Assembly: GCF_936943645.1 (NCBI RefSeq)
Contig: NZ_CAKZJO010000057.1
Coordinates: 124,001 to 188,000, forward strand
Length of the DNA: 64,000 nucleotides
Origin: an uncultured Bradyrhizobium sp.
GTDB lineage: Bacteria; Pseudomonadota; Alphaproteobacteria; Rhizobiales; Xanthobacteraceae
Direction: 5' to 3'
This document shows positions 42,467-52,973 of the stretch, one piece after another (the first letter of the stretch is position 1; every line of letters starts with the position of its first letter). The notes under the pieces were generated by a model. That model saw only the letters and a list, made by a program, of their open reading frames with translations. It was not told where the DNA came from and searched no databases. The position numbers and the translations under genes were made by a program.

Positions 42467-43408
42467 CTAGATGGTGGCAGCAGCGAATGCCGTGGCATCC
42501 GCAAGCAGCTCTTTCACTTGGGTCGGCGGCAAGGACTCCAGCGGCGGCCGCAGGCGTTGCCATCCGGCATGACCGGTGCGCTCGGCAACGATTGCCTTCA
42601 GCGATGGCATCTGCGGGAAGCGCGAGACCAATTCGCGCGCCTTCACGATGCGCGCCTGCGCCGCCTTGAGCGCCGCGTCATCGTCGCTGTCGCGAAAATG
42701 CTTGTAGACATAGGCAAGATCGCGCGCGACCAGATTGGACGTCGCGGTGATACACCCCGCCCCGCCCTTGCGAAGCAGCGGCAACAGCAACGGATCTGCC
42801 CCGACCAGAACCGAAAAGCCGGGGAAGCGATCGACCATCGCCGTCATGTTCGCAAAATCGCCGGAGGAATCCTTGATGCCGGTGAAGGTGGCCGGATAGG
42901 CCTTGCGCAAACGCTCGATCAGCGCATGCGAGATCGGCTGCGCCGACATCTGCGGGATGTGATAGAGCACGATCCTGAGCCTAGCATCACCGACGCGCTG
43001 CACGATTTCGCTGTAGGATGCGTAGATGCCGTCGTCGCTGACGCCCTTGTAGTAGAACGGCGGCAGCATCACCACGGTGTCGACACCGACCGAAAGCGCA
43101 TGACGCGTCAGCGCAACGGTCTCGGTGAGCGCGGCAACGCCGGTTCCGGGAAGCAGCCGCCGCGGCGCGATGCCCGCAGCCGCCGCCGCCTCGAGCAGCG
43201 CCATGCGCTCCGCCGCGGAAAAGGAGTTCGCCTCCCCGGTGGTCCCCAGCAGGGCGATGCCGTCGCAGCCTTCGTCCAGCAAGTAACGGCAATGCGCGAC
43301 GAAGCGCGCGTGATCGGGGGTGAACTCGGCATCGAGCGGCGTCAGTGCGGCGGAGAACACGCCACGGGGGTGCAGCGATGGTGTCGACAAACTTCCTCCG
43401 ATCGTCAA
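42467..43408 (-). CDS. dihydrodipicolinate synthase (DapA) family aldolase/lyase
   Basis: 313 aa, TTG start; GIALLGTTGEANSFSAAERMALLEAA, LYHIPQM, FTGIKDSSGDF. Confidence 0.92.
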   Translation of the reverse strand: MTIGGSLSTPSLHPRGVFSAALTPLDAEFTPDHARFVAHCRYLLDEGCDGIALLGTTGEANSFSAAERMALLEAAAAAGIAPRRLLPGTGVAALTETVALTRHALSVGVDTVVMLPPFYYKGVSDDGIYASYSEIVQRVGDARLRIVLYHIPQMSAQPISHALIERLRKAYPATFTGIKDSSGDFANMTAMVDRFPGFSVLVGADPLLLPLLRKGGAGCITATSNLVARDLAYVYKHFRDSDDDAALKAAQARIVKARELVSRFPQMPSLKAIVAERTGHAGWQRLRPPLESLPPTQVKELLADATAFAAATI

Positions 43409-43417
43409 ATCAACGTT

Positions 43418-43432
43418 GTTCGGAATGCGAAC
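43418..43432. promoter_or_regulatory. putative IclR-family operator GTTCG-N5-CGAAC
   Basis: Perfect 5-5-5 inverted repeat in the divergent region between dapA-like and iclR-type genes. Confidence 0.65.
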
Positions 43433-43512
43433 ATTTGTTATTGAGTTGTCCTGTCGTAAAATCAGCTCGCCGCCGCGTCAAGGGCGCTGGCTGTCATGGC
43501 AAGGCATCGAGC

Positions 43513-44346
43513 ATGGCGAGGGCCGAAAAGAAGGCCGCGAAACGCAAAGCGGAAAGGCCCCCGAAAAATCCAAAGAACTACGTTGCTTCCGTCGGGAAGG
43601 CCTTTGCCGTGCTCCAGAGCTTCAGCAGCGAGGCCTTCGAGCTGACCCTGAGTGAGATTGCCGCACGGGCCGATCTCGATCGCGGAACGGCATTTCGCCT
43701 GATCCAGACCCTGGTCGAGCTCGGCTATGTCCAGGCGGTGCCGCAGAGCCGGCGGTTCCGCCTCGGGGTCGCCTGCCTCGACCTCGGCTACACCGTGCTG
43801 ACGCGCGGATCGCTGCGGCCCATGGTCGAGCCGCTGCTGCGCAACCTCGTGCCTGAGGTCGGCGATGCGGCTTCGCTCGGCATTCTGGACGGCGGCGACG
43901 TGGTCTATCTCGCACGGGTTGGCGCCGGTCTCGACCGCCACAAGATGGACCGCCGGCCGGGAACGCGCATTCCCGCCTACAGCGCCGCACTCGGCCACGT
44001 CATGCTGGCACAGCTGATGCGAGACGAGCAGATCGCGCGGCTGGAATCGCGCCCTCGCGTCAAGCTGTCGGAGCGGACGCTGACCGATCTCGATGCCCTG
44101 CTCGCCCGGCTCGACCTCGTGAGGAAGAAGGGCTACGCCGTCTCCGACGGAGAGAACGCCTATGGCCTGCGCACGCTGGCAACACCGATCTTCAACGCCC
44201 AGGGCGTGGTGATCGGAGGATTGAGCGTCACCATCGATGCGGTGCGCATGGACATGGCAGCCTTCCGCGACCAGGCACTACCGCTGCTGATGCAGCAGAC
44301 AGCCCAGGTGCAGGATCTCGCGATCAAGTCGGGATTGACGAGCTGA
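43513..44346 (+). CDS. IclR-family transcriptional regulator
   Basis: MARAEKKAAKRKAERPPKNPKNYVASVGKAFAVLQSFSSEAFELTLSEIAARADLDRGTAFRLIQTLVELGYV; IclR effector domain. Confidence 0.93.
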   Translation: MARAEKKAAKRKAERPPKNPKNYVASVGKAFAVLQSFSSEAFELTLSEIAARADLDRGTAFRLIQTLVELGYVQAVPQSRRFRLGVACLDLGYTVLTRGSLRPMVEPLLRNLVPEVGDAASLGILDGGDVVYLARVGAGLDRHKMDRRPGTRIPAYSAALGHVMLAQLMRDEQIARLESRPRVKLSERTLTDLDALLARLDLVRKKGYAVSDGENAYGLRTLATPIFNAQGVVIGGLSVTIDAVRMDMAAFRDQALPLLMQQTAQVQDLAIKSGLTS

Positions 44347-44362
44347 GCCCGGGCCGGCGCAA

Positions 44363-45268
44363 CTAGACCACGATGTGATCGAAATCGGCGGCGATCCTGG
44401 TGTTCGGAAATATCCTCGCCGCCTCGGCCAGGATCTCGGCGTCCTCGTAACGTCCGGACATATGGGTCAGCACGAGCTGGCGGACGCCGTTCGCGGCTGC
44501 AAGGGAAGCGGCCTCTGCCGCGGTGAGATGGCCGTAATCCCGCGCGGTTGCGGCGTCGCGATCAAGGAAGGTTGCCTCGATCACCAGCAAATCGGCGCCA
44601 GCGACCTCATTCGACAGGCCGTCGGTGGCTTCGAGGTCACCGATCACCACGAGCTTCTTGCCGCCGCTTGGCGGCCCCAGCACGTCTTCTGGATCGATCG
44701 TTCGATCGCCCTCGATCACGACGGCTCGGCCCGCGGCCAACTCGCCGCGCAGGGGACCGTCGGGAACGCCCAGCGCCGCGAGCCGATCCGGCTGAAGGTG
44801 ACGGCGTGAGGGGCTTTGGAACACGAATCCAAAACTGTCGGTGTCGCGATGACGGACCGGAAAACAATCGACGACGAAGTCGCCGGCATCGATGAAGCGT
44901 CCCGCGGCCAAGGCGACGAACTCCGCCGGAAGCGGCGCCCTGCCCGCGCCCCACAAACCTGCCAGCATCTGGATGACGATCTCGAGCGTCGCCGGGCCAC
45001 CGTGCACCGTCATCACCTCGGCGCTCTGCCTCAGGCGCAGCGTCGAGAACAGGCCGGGGATGCCCAGCACGTGATCGAGATGCGCATGCGTCAGCAGGAT
45101 GCGGTCAAGCCGCCGGAAGCCGGCGCCGCTGCGCAGCAATTGGCGCTGCGTGCCTTCGCCGCAATCGACCAGCATGCGCTGGCCGGCAGCCTCGATCAGC
45201 AAGGCCGGATGGTTGCGTTCCGCCGAGGGAACGCTTGCGGAGGTGCCGAGGAATGTCAGGGCAAACAT
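44363..45268 (-). CDS. rnz: ribonuclease Z (MBL fold)
   Basis: 301 aa; MFALTFLGTSASVPSAERNHPALLIEAAGQRMLVDCGEGTQRQLL, ILLTHAHLDHVLGIPGLFSTL. Confidence 0.93.
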   Translation of the reverse strand: MFALTFLGTSASVPSAERNHPALLIEAAGQRMLVDCGEGTQRQLLRSGAGFRRLDRILLTHAHLDHVLGIPGLFSTLRLRQSAEVMTVHGGPATLEIVIQMLAGLWGAGRAPLPAEFVALAAGRFIDAGDFVVDCFPVRHRDTDSFGFVFQSPSRRHLQPDRLAALGVPDGPLRGELAAGRAVVIEGDRTIDPEDVLGPPSGGKKLVVIGDLEATDGLSNEVAGADLLVIEATFLDRDAATARDYGHLTAAEAASLAAANGVRQLVLTHMSGRYEDAEILAEAARIFPNTRIAADFDHIVV

Positions 45269-45319
45269 GGTCGTCGCTATCCGGCGCCGCGCCTCGCCGC
45301 GATGGCGCGGTGGACGGTC

Positions 45320-46303
45320 CTACCGTCCCCAATGCCACGCGAGCAGCAGCGCGTACAGGCCCATCGAGGCGGCATAGAGCACCGCAAGGAGTGCGTAGCC
45401 TGCGACTTGGCGACTGACCGCCGCCTTCGGCGTGATCCACCAGTCGAGCGCCTTGAAGGCGGCAGGCACCAGCCACCATCCGAGCAGCTGGGTGCTGACG
45501 AGATTGCCGACGAAGAGCGAGAGCCAGATCGGCACGCCGTGGCTGTCGATCAGCGGCCCGCTGACGAAAATGCCCCAGAGGTAGACCACCGGATAGAGCA
45601 CCAGGAGAACGATCAAATTGCTCTTCCAGATGAAGTCCGAACCCTGCTCCGGCGCCTGCGCCTTGGCGGCCGGGAACCAGAAATTGAAGCCGTAGCTCGC
45701 GCGCTTCACATTCATGCCGGCGTTGAAGCGCTCGCCTTCGCTGAGCAGCGTCTGCCGCACGGGCGAGTCAAGCCATGCATTGAGGCCGGCATCCGAGTCG
45801 AACGACAGGATGACGATCCATTCGTCATGCAAACCCGGTATCGGCCGCTCGATCTTGTGGCGCAAGAATCCCTTGAACTCGGCTTCGGCGGCCTGGATGC
45901 GCTGCTGCCATTTCAGGAACGCATCCTCGAGCCCGTCGGGGACCTTGAAGGAGATGACGGCGGACACCGCGCTGTCGCGCTGGACGCCGCTGTCGGGCAG
46001 GATATGGACGTTTTCCGAACCTACCAAATGGCGCTGCACCTCTCCGATCAGTTTCGCCCGCACTTCGCTCTGAAGCCAGGCGCGCGCGGCGGCCGGGCTG
46101 GCGAAACGCAGGATCGTCACCCAGTCCACATGCGCCGGCGGCTGCGGCGGAACGACCTCCTGGCTGAGGAAACCTGGCCATGCCTTCAGCACCTCGCCGA
46201 CTTCGCCATTCCAGCGTATGAACGCGGCGAAGCCGTCGTCCGCGATACGGCGCTGGATGACGAGAGCGACCGGTTGGCCGGCTGGATCCGCAGATGCGCT
46301 CAT
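45320..46303 (-). CDS. membrane protein with two antibiotic-biosynthesis-monooxygenase (ABM) domains
   Basis: 327 aa; two N-terminal ABM-like units then 3-4 TM helices. Confidence 0.8.
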   Translation of the reverse strand: MSASADPAGQPVALVIQRRIADDGFAAFIRWNGEVGEVLKAWPGFLSQEVVPPQPPAHVDWVTILRFASPAAARAWLQSEVRAKLIGEVQRHLVGSENVHILPDSGVQRDSAVSAVISFKVPDGLEDAFLKWQQRIQAAEAEFKGFLRHKIERPIPGLHDEWIVILSFDSDAGLNAWLDSPVRQTLLSEGERFNAGMNVKRASYGFNFWFPAAKAQAPEQGSDFIWKSNLIVLLVLYPVVYLWGIFVSGPLIDSHGVPIWLSLFVGNLVSTQLLGWWLVPAAFKALDWWITPKAAVSRQVAGYALLAVLYAASMGLYALLLAWHWGR

Positions 46304-46314
46304 GAGCTGCCGTC

Positions 46315-47712
46315 TCAGCTCTTCTTGTAGAGACGCTTGCCCATCACCCAGGTCTCGTCGACGCAGCGATCGTCGCCGACCATCATGACGGCGAACAGCA
46401 TGCTCGCGGCCTCATCCATCGTGCGCGGCCCGGCACCGTCCGCAATCAGCGACTGGTGCCAGGCTTGCGCGATCTGCCCGCCGTTCGGATCGAGCGCGAC
46501 GAAATCGGCCTCCTTGCCCGGCTCGAAATTGCCGAGCTTGTCGTCGATGTAGAGGCCTTCGGCGCCGCCGAGCGTGATCGACCAGAAGCCGCGATAGGGC
46601 GACAGCTTGTTGCGCTCGGCTTCGGCGAGATCCTTGCGCGTGGGATCAATGCTGCCGTCGAGCAGCGTGTTGTTGCACATGCCGACCTTGTAGGCATCGT
46701 CGAGCACGGAGATCATGGAGAAGCGGTTGCCGCCGCCGACGTCGGTGCCGAACGACATCTTGACGCGATGCTCGGGATCGGTGGCGCGGCCGAGGCGGAA
46801 CAGGCCGCTGCCGAGGAACAGGTTCGAGCACGGGCAGAACACCACCGCCGCACCCTTCTTCGACATGCGGCGGAACTCGTTGTTCGAGAGATAGACGCCA
46901 TGGCCGCCGGAGAATTTCGGTCCGACCAGGTCGAACTTCTCGTAGACGCCGAGATAGTCCTGGCAGTCCGGATGCTCGACCAGCACGCCGCTGCATTCAG
47001 CCGGATTCTCGGAGATGTGGGTGTTGACCCAGCAGTCCGGATGCTCGTGCTTGAGGCGCTGGCAGGCCTTGAGCAGCTCCGGCGAGGCACCGAAGGCGAA
47101 GCGCGGCGTGATGGCGTAGAGATTGCGGCCCTTGTTGTGATACTGCGCGATCAGCCGCTTGCTGTCGCGATAGAAATTTTCGGGCGTATCGATGAAATCG
47201 GCCGGCGCGTTGCGATCGATGCCGGTGAGGCCTGCGATGACGCGCATGTTGCGGCGGGCTGCTTCCTCGAACAATTCTTCGGTGGATACAGGCGAGGAGC
47301 TGGTGAAGGCCTGGCAGGTGGTGGTGCCGGACGCCAGGAGCGCATCGAGGAAGCGTTTCACGCCCTCGCGCGCGTAGTTGCGATCGCGGTATTTGAGCTC
47401 TTCCGGATAAACCCATTTCTGGAGCCACGGCAGGAGCTGCTCGCCATAGGCGCCCAACACGCGGGTCTGCGGCAGGTGGATGTGGCCGTCGATGAAGCCC
47501 GGGACGATGATGCGGTCCTTGATGTGGGTGACCTCGATGCCCGGATGCGCAGCGGAGATCTTGTCATAGGGACCGAACGCCTTGATGACGCCGTCCGCGA
47601 CGATCATCAGGCCGTCCTGATGAAAGCGCGCAGCCGCCTGCTCGTTGCCGACGTGCTTCCAGGGATCGTCGACGAAGTCGAAGAACGTGCCACGAATACC
47701 GACGGTGGCCAT
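46315..47712 (-). CDS. guaD: guanine deaminase
   Basis: 465 aa; VPGFIDGHIHLPQTRVLGAYGEQLLPWLQKWVYPEE; VNTHISENPAE; FGTDVGGGNRFSM. Confidence 0.95.
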   Translation of the reverse strand: MATVGIRGTFFDFVDDPWKHVGNEQAAARFHQDGLMIVADGVIKAFGPYDKISAAHPGIEVTHIKDRIIVPGFIDGHIHLPQTRVLGAYGEQLLPWLQKWVYPEELKYRDRNYAREGVKRFLDALLASGTTTCQAFTSSSPVSTEELFEEAARRNMRVIAGLTGIDRNAPADFIDTPENFYRDSKRLIAQYHNKGRNLYAITPRFAFGASPELLKACQRLKHEHPDCWVNTHISENPAECSGVLVEHPDCQDYLGVYEKFDLVGPKFSGGHGVYLSNNEFRRMSKKGAAVVFCPCSNLFLGSGLFRLGRATDPEHRVKMSFGTDVGGGNRFSMISVLDDAYKVGMCNNTLLDGSIDPTRKDLAEAERNKLSPYRGFWSITLGGAEGLYIDDKLGNFEPGKEADFVALDPNGGQIAQAWHQSLIADGAGPRTMDEAASMLFAVMMVGDDRCVDETWVMGKRLYKKS

Positions 47713-47727
47713 GAACTGGTTCCTTCC

Positions 47728-48945
47728 TTAGGTCTGTGTGGCGTGCCGCACTGGGGGCAGTGAGATCGCGAGCAGCACGCCCGCAATGGCGCAGAGGCCG
47801 AGATAGAGCCATCCGATCGGTGCCTGTGTGGCTTCCGGCAGCACCGCCGCGATCGCCATGGCACCGCTGACTGCGAGATAGCAGAGCGCGCTGATGAGGC
47901 CGCCGATCAGGCCATGGTCGCGCTCGAACAGGCCGAGCGCCATGCCATACATCATCGGGCACAGCACGCCGCAGCCGCCGAGCACCAGCGCGCCGCCGAT
48001 CGTGATCGACGCGACATCGATACCGAAGATCATGCCGGTTGCGGTCAGAACCGCTGAGCCTGCGAGAAACAATGCGAAGGCGCCGAAGCCCAGCAGACGA
48101 GCCGGCAAAAGCTGCGCGAAATGCGCGCAGCCGAGCTCGCCGGCGAGGTTGACGCCGCCAAGGCCGAGCGCGACGAGGCCGTAGATCGCAGCCGAATAAC
48201 CGAGACCGGTCTGGTAGAAGAACGGCGCGACGACGCCGAACGCCAGCTGTGCGCTTGCTGCCGCGGCAAACACCAGCACGAAAGCGAGGAAGCCCGGGCG
48301 GACCAGCGCCTCGCGCAGGGTGCCGGCCGTGCGGCGCGGATCGAACGGTGCGCGCCGATCAGCGGGCAGCGTCTCGGGCAGCAGAAACACGACGATCGCG
48401 GCGACGATGGCTGCCGTGATGGCAATGACGACAAAGACCCCGCGCCAGGAGGTCAGCTCGACGATGAAGCCGCCGGCCGCGGGCGCCAGCACTGGCGCGA
48501 GGCCCCAGGCGGCTCCAAGCAGGCCGGAGATCGCCGTGAGCTCGCGACCGCGAAAGCAGTCGGCCGCAACGGCATAGGCGACGACGAGGCAGGTGCAGCC
48601 GCCGATGCCTTGCAGGAAGCGCAAGGCGAGCAGCAGTGAGGCGCTGGTGGCGAGCGCACAGGCAATGCTCATCGCGATCAGCACGGACAGACCTGCGAGC
48701 AGGACGTTGCGGCGGCCGAGCGTGTCGGAGGCGATGCCCACAGGCACCAGCGCCAGGCTCATGCCGAGCATGTAGGCGGTGACGGTGTTCTGCATCGAGG
48801 CGGAATCGGTTGCGAGATCCACCACCATCTGCGGCAGGCCGGGCGTATAGGCATCAAGCGGAATCTGACTGAACGGCACGACGCACAACAGGATCGGCAC
48901 GATCCCACCCCTCGCGCGACCGGCGTCCGATGCAAGTGCAGTCAT
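47728..48945 (-). CDS. MFS transporter, Bcr/CflA family
   Basis: Start MTALASDAGRARGGIVPILLCVVPFSQIPLDAYTPGLPQMVVDL; GIASDTLGRRNVLLAGL. Confidence 0.9.
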   Translation of the reverse strand: MTALASDAGRARGGIVPILLCVVPFSQIPLDAYTPGLPQMVVDLATDSASMQNTVTAYMLGMSLALVPVGIASDTLGRRNVLLAGLSVLIAMSIACALATSASLLLALRFLQGIGGCTCLVVAYAVAADCFRGRELTAISGLLGAAWGLAPVLAPAAGGFIVELTSWRGVFVVIAITAAIVAAIVVFLLPETLPADRRAPFDPRRTAGTLREALVRPGFLAFVLVFAAAASAQLAFGVVAPFFYQTGLGYSAAIYGLVALGLGGVNLAGELGCAHFAQLLPARLLGFGAFALFLAGSAVLTATGMIFGIDVASITIGGALVLGGCGVLCPMMYGMALGLFERDHGLIGGLISALCYLAVSGAMAIAAVLPEATQAPIGWLYLGLCAIAGVLLAISLPPVRHATQT

Positions 48946-49287
48946 GGCTTTACGCCCCCTCGATGTCCGCGGGCCCCGTCTTTTCGTGCGCGCAATGAGA
49001 GGCGCCGATGCGAGTTGCGGATATTGACGCGGAAGCTGCCAGAACTGTGTGTAGAAACTCTTAGGAGCGGCCGTGTCGGTCCGCTTCCGGCAATTGGTGC
49101 TCGAGTCGCACCTCCCAAAAACAAAAATGCGAAAACAACCCCATGCACAGTACAAATCGTTGAGGAATTTTGCCGCACGCCTCCGAACCCGATGAGGCGT
49201 TTGACACGTCGGGCAAAACAGCGGCACGATCACACGATCGCCATCTCGAGTTTGCCTTCGTCCGAATCCATTAACCGATCGGAAGGC

Positions 49288-50811
49288 ATGGCTATTTCGG
49301 ATCGCGAGGTGGAGGTTCTGATGCAGAAGGCCGCGGACGCTGCTGACTTGGATTTCGGCTCGATCGGCGCCCTTCTCGGCGCCCTGCACGCGCGCAAGAC
49401 GTCAGCGTCGGAGTTGCTCGAACACACCATCTCGCGCATCGAGGCGCTGGACGGCAAGATCAACGCCATCATCGTTCGCGATTTCGATCGCGCCAGAGAT
49501 GCCGCGCGCGCCGCCGATGCTGCGCTTGGCCGAGGCGAGCGGCGGCCGTTGCTTGGCATCCCCGTCACCATGAAAGAACCGTTCAACGTCGCCGGCCTGC
49601 CGACGACATGGGGCTTTCCGCAATTCACGGATTTTCAGCCAACGGAAGACGCTCTCGTCGTCTCGCGGCTGAAAGCTGCGGGCGCCATCATCATCGGCAA
49701 GACCAATATTCCGATCGGCCTCAGGGATTTCCAGAGCTACAACGAGATCTACGGGACGACCAAGAATCCGTGGGATCTCGACCGGTCGCCCGGCGGCTCC
49801 TCGGGCGGATCGGGTGCAGCGCTCGCCGCGGGCTTCGGCCCGCTCTCGATCGGCTCGGATATCGGCGGCTCGATCCGGGTGCCCGCGCATTTCTGCGGCG
49901 TGTTCGGACACAAGCCGAGCCTCGGCCTGGTGCCGCTGCGGGGATACAGCCTGCCGCCGGCACCGCCGGTTCCCGGCCAGGGCGATCTCGCCGTCCTTGG
50001 GCCGATGGCGCGCACCGCCTCGGATCTTGCCTTGTCGCTCGACGTCATCGCCGGCCCCGACGAGCTGAGCGATGGAACCGGCTATCGGCTTGCACTGCCC
50101 GCCTCTCGCCATGCCGATCTCAAGAACTTCAGGATCTTCGTGATCGATACGCACCCCCTGATGCCGACGGGTGACGCCGTGCGTTCTGCCATCGGACGAT
50201 TGGCCGACCGGCTTGGCAGATCGGGCGCCCATGTCGCGCGCGCCAGCGCCTCGCTGCCTGATCTTGCGGACTCCGCGCGGCTCTACATGAGGCTGCTCAA
50301 CGGCGCGCGAAGCCCGCGCCTGACACCGGCCGCACTCGCCGAGGCGCAAGGCCTTGCCGCGGCACTCTCGCCCGACGACCGCAGCCTGCAGGCCGAACGC
50401 GCCCGCGGCTGGGGCATGCTCCATCGTGAATGGCTCGCAGCCGACGCAGCCCGCCTGCAGCTGCAGCAACGCTGGCGGCAATTCTTCCGCGAGTTCGACG
50501 CGGTGATCTATCCCGTCGCCGCCGTGCCGGCCTTTCCGCACGACCATTCCGAGCCGTTCGAGGCGCGGCAGCTCGACATCGACGGCAAGCTCTACAATTA
50601 CTCCGACGCGTGCTTCATCTGGGCAGATCCGGCTTCGACTTGCGGCTTGCCGGCGACGGCCGTTCCGATCGAGCGCGCGCCCACAGGCCTGCCGATCGGC
50701 GTCCAGATCATCGGACCTTATCTGGAGGACCGCACGACCATTACGCTCGCGAGCTTGATCGAACGCGAATTCGGCGGCTTCGTCGCGCCGCCGTCGCTCT
50801 CTGCAATGTAG
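49288..50811 (+). CDS. amidase-signature family amidase
   Basis: Start MAISDREVEVLMQKAADAADLDF; GKTNIPIGLRDFQSYNEIYGTTKNPWDLDRSPGGSSGGSGAALAAG, GSDIGGSIRVPAHFCG. Confidence 0.95.
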   Translation: MAISDREVEVLMQKAADAADLDFGSIGALLGALHARKTSASELLEHTISRIEALDGKINAIIVRDFDRARDAARAADAALGRGERRPLLGIPVTMKEPFNVAGLPTTWGFPQFTDFQPTEDALVVSRLKAAGAIIIGKTNIPIGLRDFQSYNEIYGTTKNPWDLDRSPGGSSGGSGAALAAGFGPLSIGSDIGGSIRVPAHFCGVFGHKPSLGLVPLRGYSLPPAPPVPGQGDLAVLGPMARTASDLALSLDVIAGPDELSDGTGYRLALPASRHADLKNFRIFVIDTHPLMPTGDAVRSAIGRLADRLGRSGAHVARASASLPDLADSARLYMRLLNGARSPRLTPAALAEAQGLAAALSPDDRSLQAERARGWGMLHREWLAADAARLQLQQRWRQFFREFDAVIYPVAAVPAFPHDHSEPFEARQLDIDGKLYNYSDACFIWADPASTCGLPATAVPIERAPTGLPIGVQIIGPYLEDRTTITLASLIEREFGGFVAPPSLSAM

Positions 50812-51097
50812 TTTTGTGAGATGGCTGAGGCCGACGGTGCAGTCACGTTTTGCCGGCCGACTGCGCTTCGACGACCCACGCTGCAAACCAGCGACGCAGC
50901 CAAGAGCATCGCCGCCGCTGATTCCCGACATCAGCCGTTATCGGGCCCTAACGATGTCGGCCACGAGAGGCAACTTCGCGCCTGCGACAGGACAATCTTT
51001 CAAGCCTTCAAGGAAATTGGCAAGCGGCGCGGCGAGCCCGCCGAGCGGGACACTCTGCGGCTTGACAGTTGAGGCCACCGCCCTGGCTACAACGGAA

Positions 51098-52126
51098 TTA
51101 TTGGCTTGCCGCCGCAGCGGCGGTCGCCACGTACTTCGTGTAGAATTCGGCGACCCGGCCGCGCCACATCCCGACGAACGCCTCCGACGTCACGTTGTCC
51201 ACCGATTTCCAGGTGCGCTTGAACGCCGGAAGGGCATTGCCCCAGATCGCGCGCTTGCACCAGCGCTCGCCCTTCTCCTTGCCTTCGCTGGTGGCGCACA
51301 TGGATTTCCAGGCGGCGCGAGCGGGCTGGCTGATGTGCTGAGCGGCGCCTTCCCAGCCCTGCTGATGGATCAGGTAGAGATCGCTCATGTCCGGGGTCCG
51401 GTGCGTGATCCACCCGAACTGGACTCCTTCGGTAATGATCTTGTAGGCGGCCGCAACGGCATTGTCCCTGGGATCGCGAATCTGCCCGAAGCCGAACTTC
51501 CCGAACTCATACTGGCTCAGCTGAAACAGGCCGATATACGAGCCGGTGCGCTGATTGGGGTTGAAGCCGGATTCGATCTTGGCAACCGCCATCATGAAAT
51601 TGAAATCGAGACCAAACGCATCGGAAGCGCGCTTGATCTCCTCGGCCGGCGTTCCGACCGGAATGTCCTTGAACGCACGCAGGACGATCTCCGCCGGTTT
51701 CTCGGCGGGCGGCAGTTCGGACCAGACGTAATAGACCAGATAGCGGAAATCCTGCGTCGACGCCGCTTTCGCAGCATCGCTTGGCGCATCGCGTTCTGCC
51801 GGCAGCGGCTGGACGATATCCTGTCCCAACGACGCCAATTTTGGTCCGACGGGTTCATCGACGATGTCAGCTCCGGTGCTCAGCGCCCCGGAACCTGCTG
51901 ACGTCACCGAGCCAGGTTCTGCTCTTTCTGCCCGAAGCGCTGCCGCAAGCCTGGCTGATGCCTCTGCGTACAGGGCAGGCGTCACCATGTTCACAGGAGG
52001 CGCCATGTTCGCTGCCGCTTCCGGCATGACATCCGGCACCGTCGCGGCCAGTCTGTTACCGGCGGCCAGACAAAGCCCAAGGGATGCGATGACAACCAGG
52101 ATGCAGCTAACTTGCAAAGCCTTCAC
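51098..52126 (-). CDS. lytic transglycosylase (SLT-like), exported
   Basis: 342 aa; AVAKIESGFNPNQRTGSYIGLFQLSQYEFGKFGFGQIRDPRDNAVAAAYKI. Confidence 0.85.
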   Translation of the reverse strand: MKALQVSCILVVIASLGLCLAAGNRLAATVPDVMPEAAANMAPPVNMVTPALYAEASARLAAALRAERAEPGSVTSAGSGALSTGADIVDEPVGPKLASLGQDIVQPLPAERDAPSDAAKAASTQDFRYLVYYVWSELPPAEKPAEIVLRAFKDIPVGTPAEEIKRASDAFGLDFNFMMAVAKIESGFNPNQRTGSYIGLFQLSQYEFGKFGFGQIRDPRDNAVAAAYKIITEGVQFGWITHRTPDMSDLYLIHQQGWEGAAQHISQPARAAWKSMCATSEGKEKGERWCKRAIWGNALPAFKRTWKSVDNVTSEAFVGMWRGRVAEFYTKYVATAAAAASQ

Positions 52127-52370
52127 TGCCGGAAGTCCACGGATGGCTTCTGTATGAAGGCTATGCGCATGTTCCTGCAGCCTAGGTTAGTCCTCCTTCG
52201 TAGAATCGTATGGTTTAAATGTGGTGAACGAAAGCAGACTTTCTGTCTCGCCACACGTCTGCGCTATGGGTGCCGCCGATATCCGATCGAGCCGGCCGCT
52301 CCCGCTGCATCACCGCAAGCCGACGAAGTACACGCCCTGGCTTGAAGCTCGGGCCCCATAGCTCCGCATT

Positions 52371-52973
52371 TTACTTTCGCGCCGACTGCGCCTCGACTGC
52401 CTGCACCGCGACATCAGCGACCTGCCGCAGTGCTTCGCGATCGGCGCCGGAGGACGCCATTACGCCCATGCCGACCGACACCGCCGAAACGTAGCGCGCG
52501 AGTGCGGCGGGGTCTGACGTCGACTTGAGATCGCCTTCGGCCTTGGCGCGAACAAAACGGTCGCGAAGCTGGTCCTCGTTCTGGGCGCGGCGGGCGGCGA
52601 GCTCGAAGGGGACGTTCTCGGAACCGGTGCCGCAGGCGATGCCCCCCTGCACGAGCAGGCAGCCGGGGGGATTTGCGGGATCAGTCTGCTTGTCGGCGAT
52701 GCCCATCAGCATCCGCTCGGCGACGTCGCGGGCGGTGGCAGCGGCAACCACCTCTTCCATCCAGGCGCCGCGCAATTTGGTGTAGCGGTCGAGGGCTGCT
52801 TTCAGCAGGCCTTCCTTGTTGCCGAAGCACGCATAGAGGCTGGGCGGATTGATGCCCATGGCCTCGGTCAGCTGGGCGATAGTGGCGCCCTCATAGCCAT
52901 GGCGCCAAAACACTTCCATCGCCTGGTCCAACGCCATTTCGGCGTCGAATTCGCGGGGGCGTCCCATGCGCAT
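52371..52973 (-). CDS. TetR/AcrR-family regulator
   Basis: 200 aa; GRPREFDAEMALDQAMEVFWRHGYEGATIAQLTEAMGINPPSLYACFGNKEGLLKAAL. Confidence 0.94.
   Translation of the reverse strand: MRMGRPREFDAEMALDQAMEVFWRHGYEGATIAQLTEAMGINPPSLYACFGNKEGLLKAALDRYTKLRGAWMEEVVAAATARDVAERMLMGIADKQTDPANPPGCLLVQGGIACGTGSENVPFELAARRAQNEDQLRDRFVRAKAEGDLKSTSDPAALARYVSAVSVGMGVMASSGADREALRQVADVAVQAVEAQSARK

Noticed and set aside
45287-45310. CCGCGCC-N10-GGCGCGG inverted repeat downstream of the ABM gene
   Set aside because: Only 7-bp GC-only arms; expected by chance in this composition
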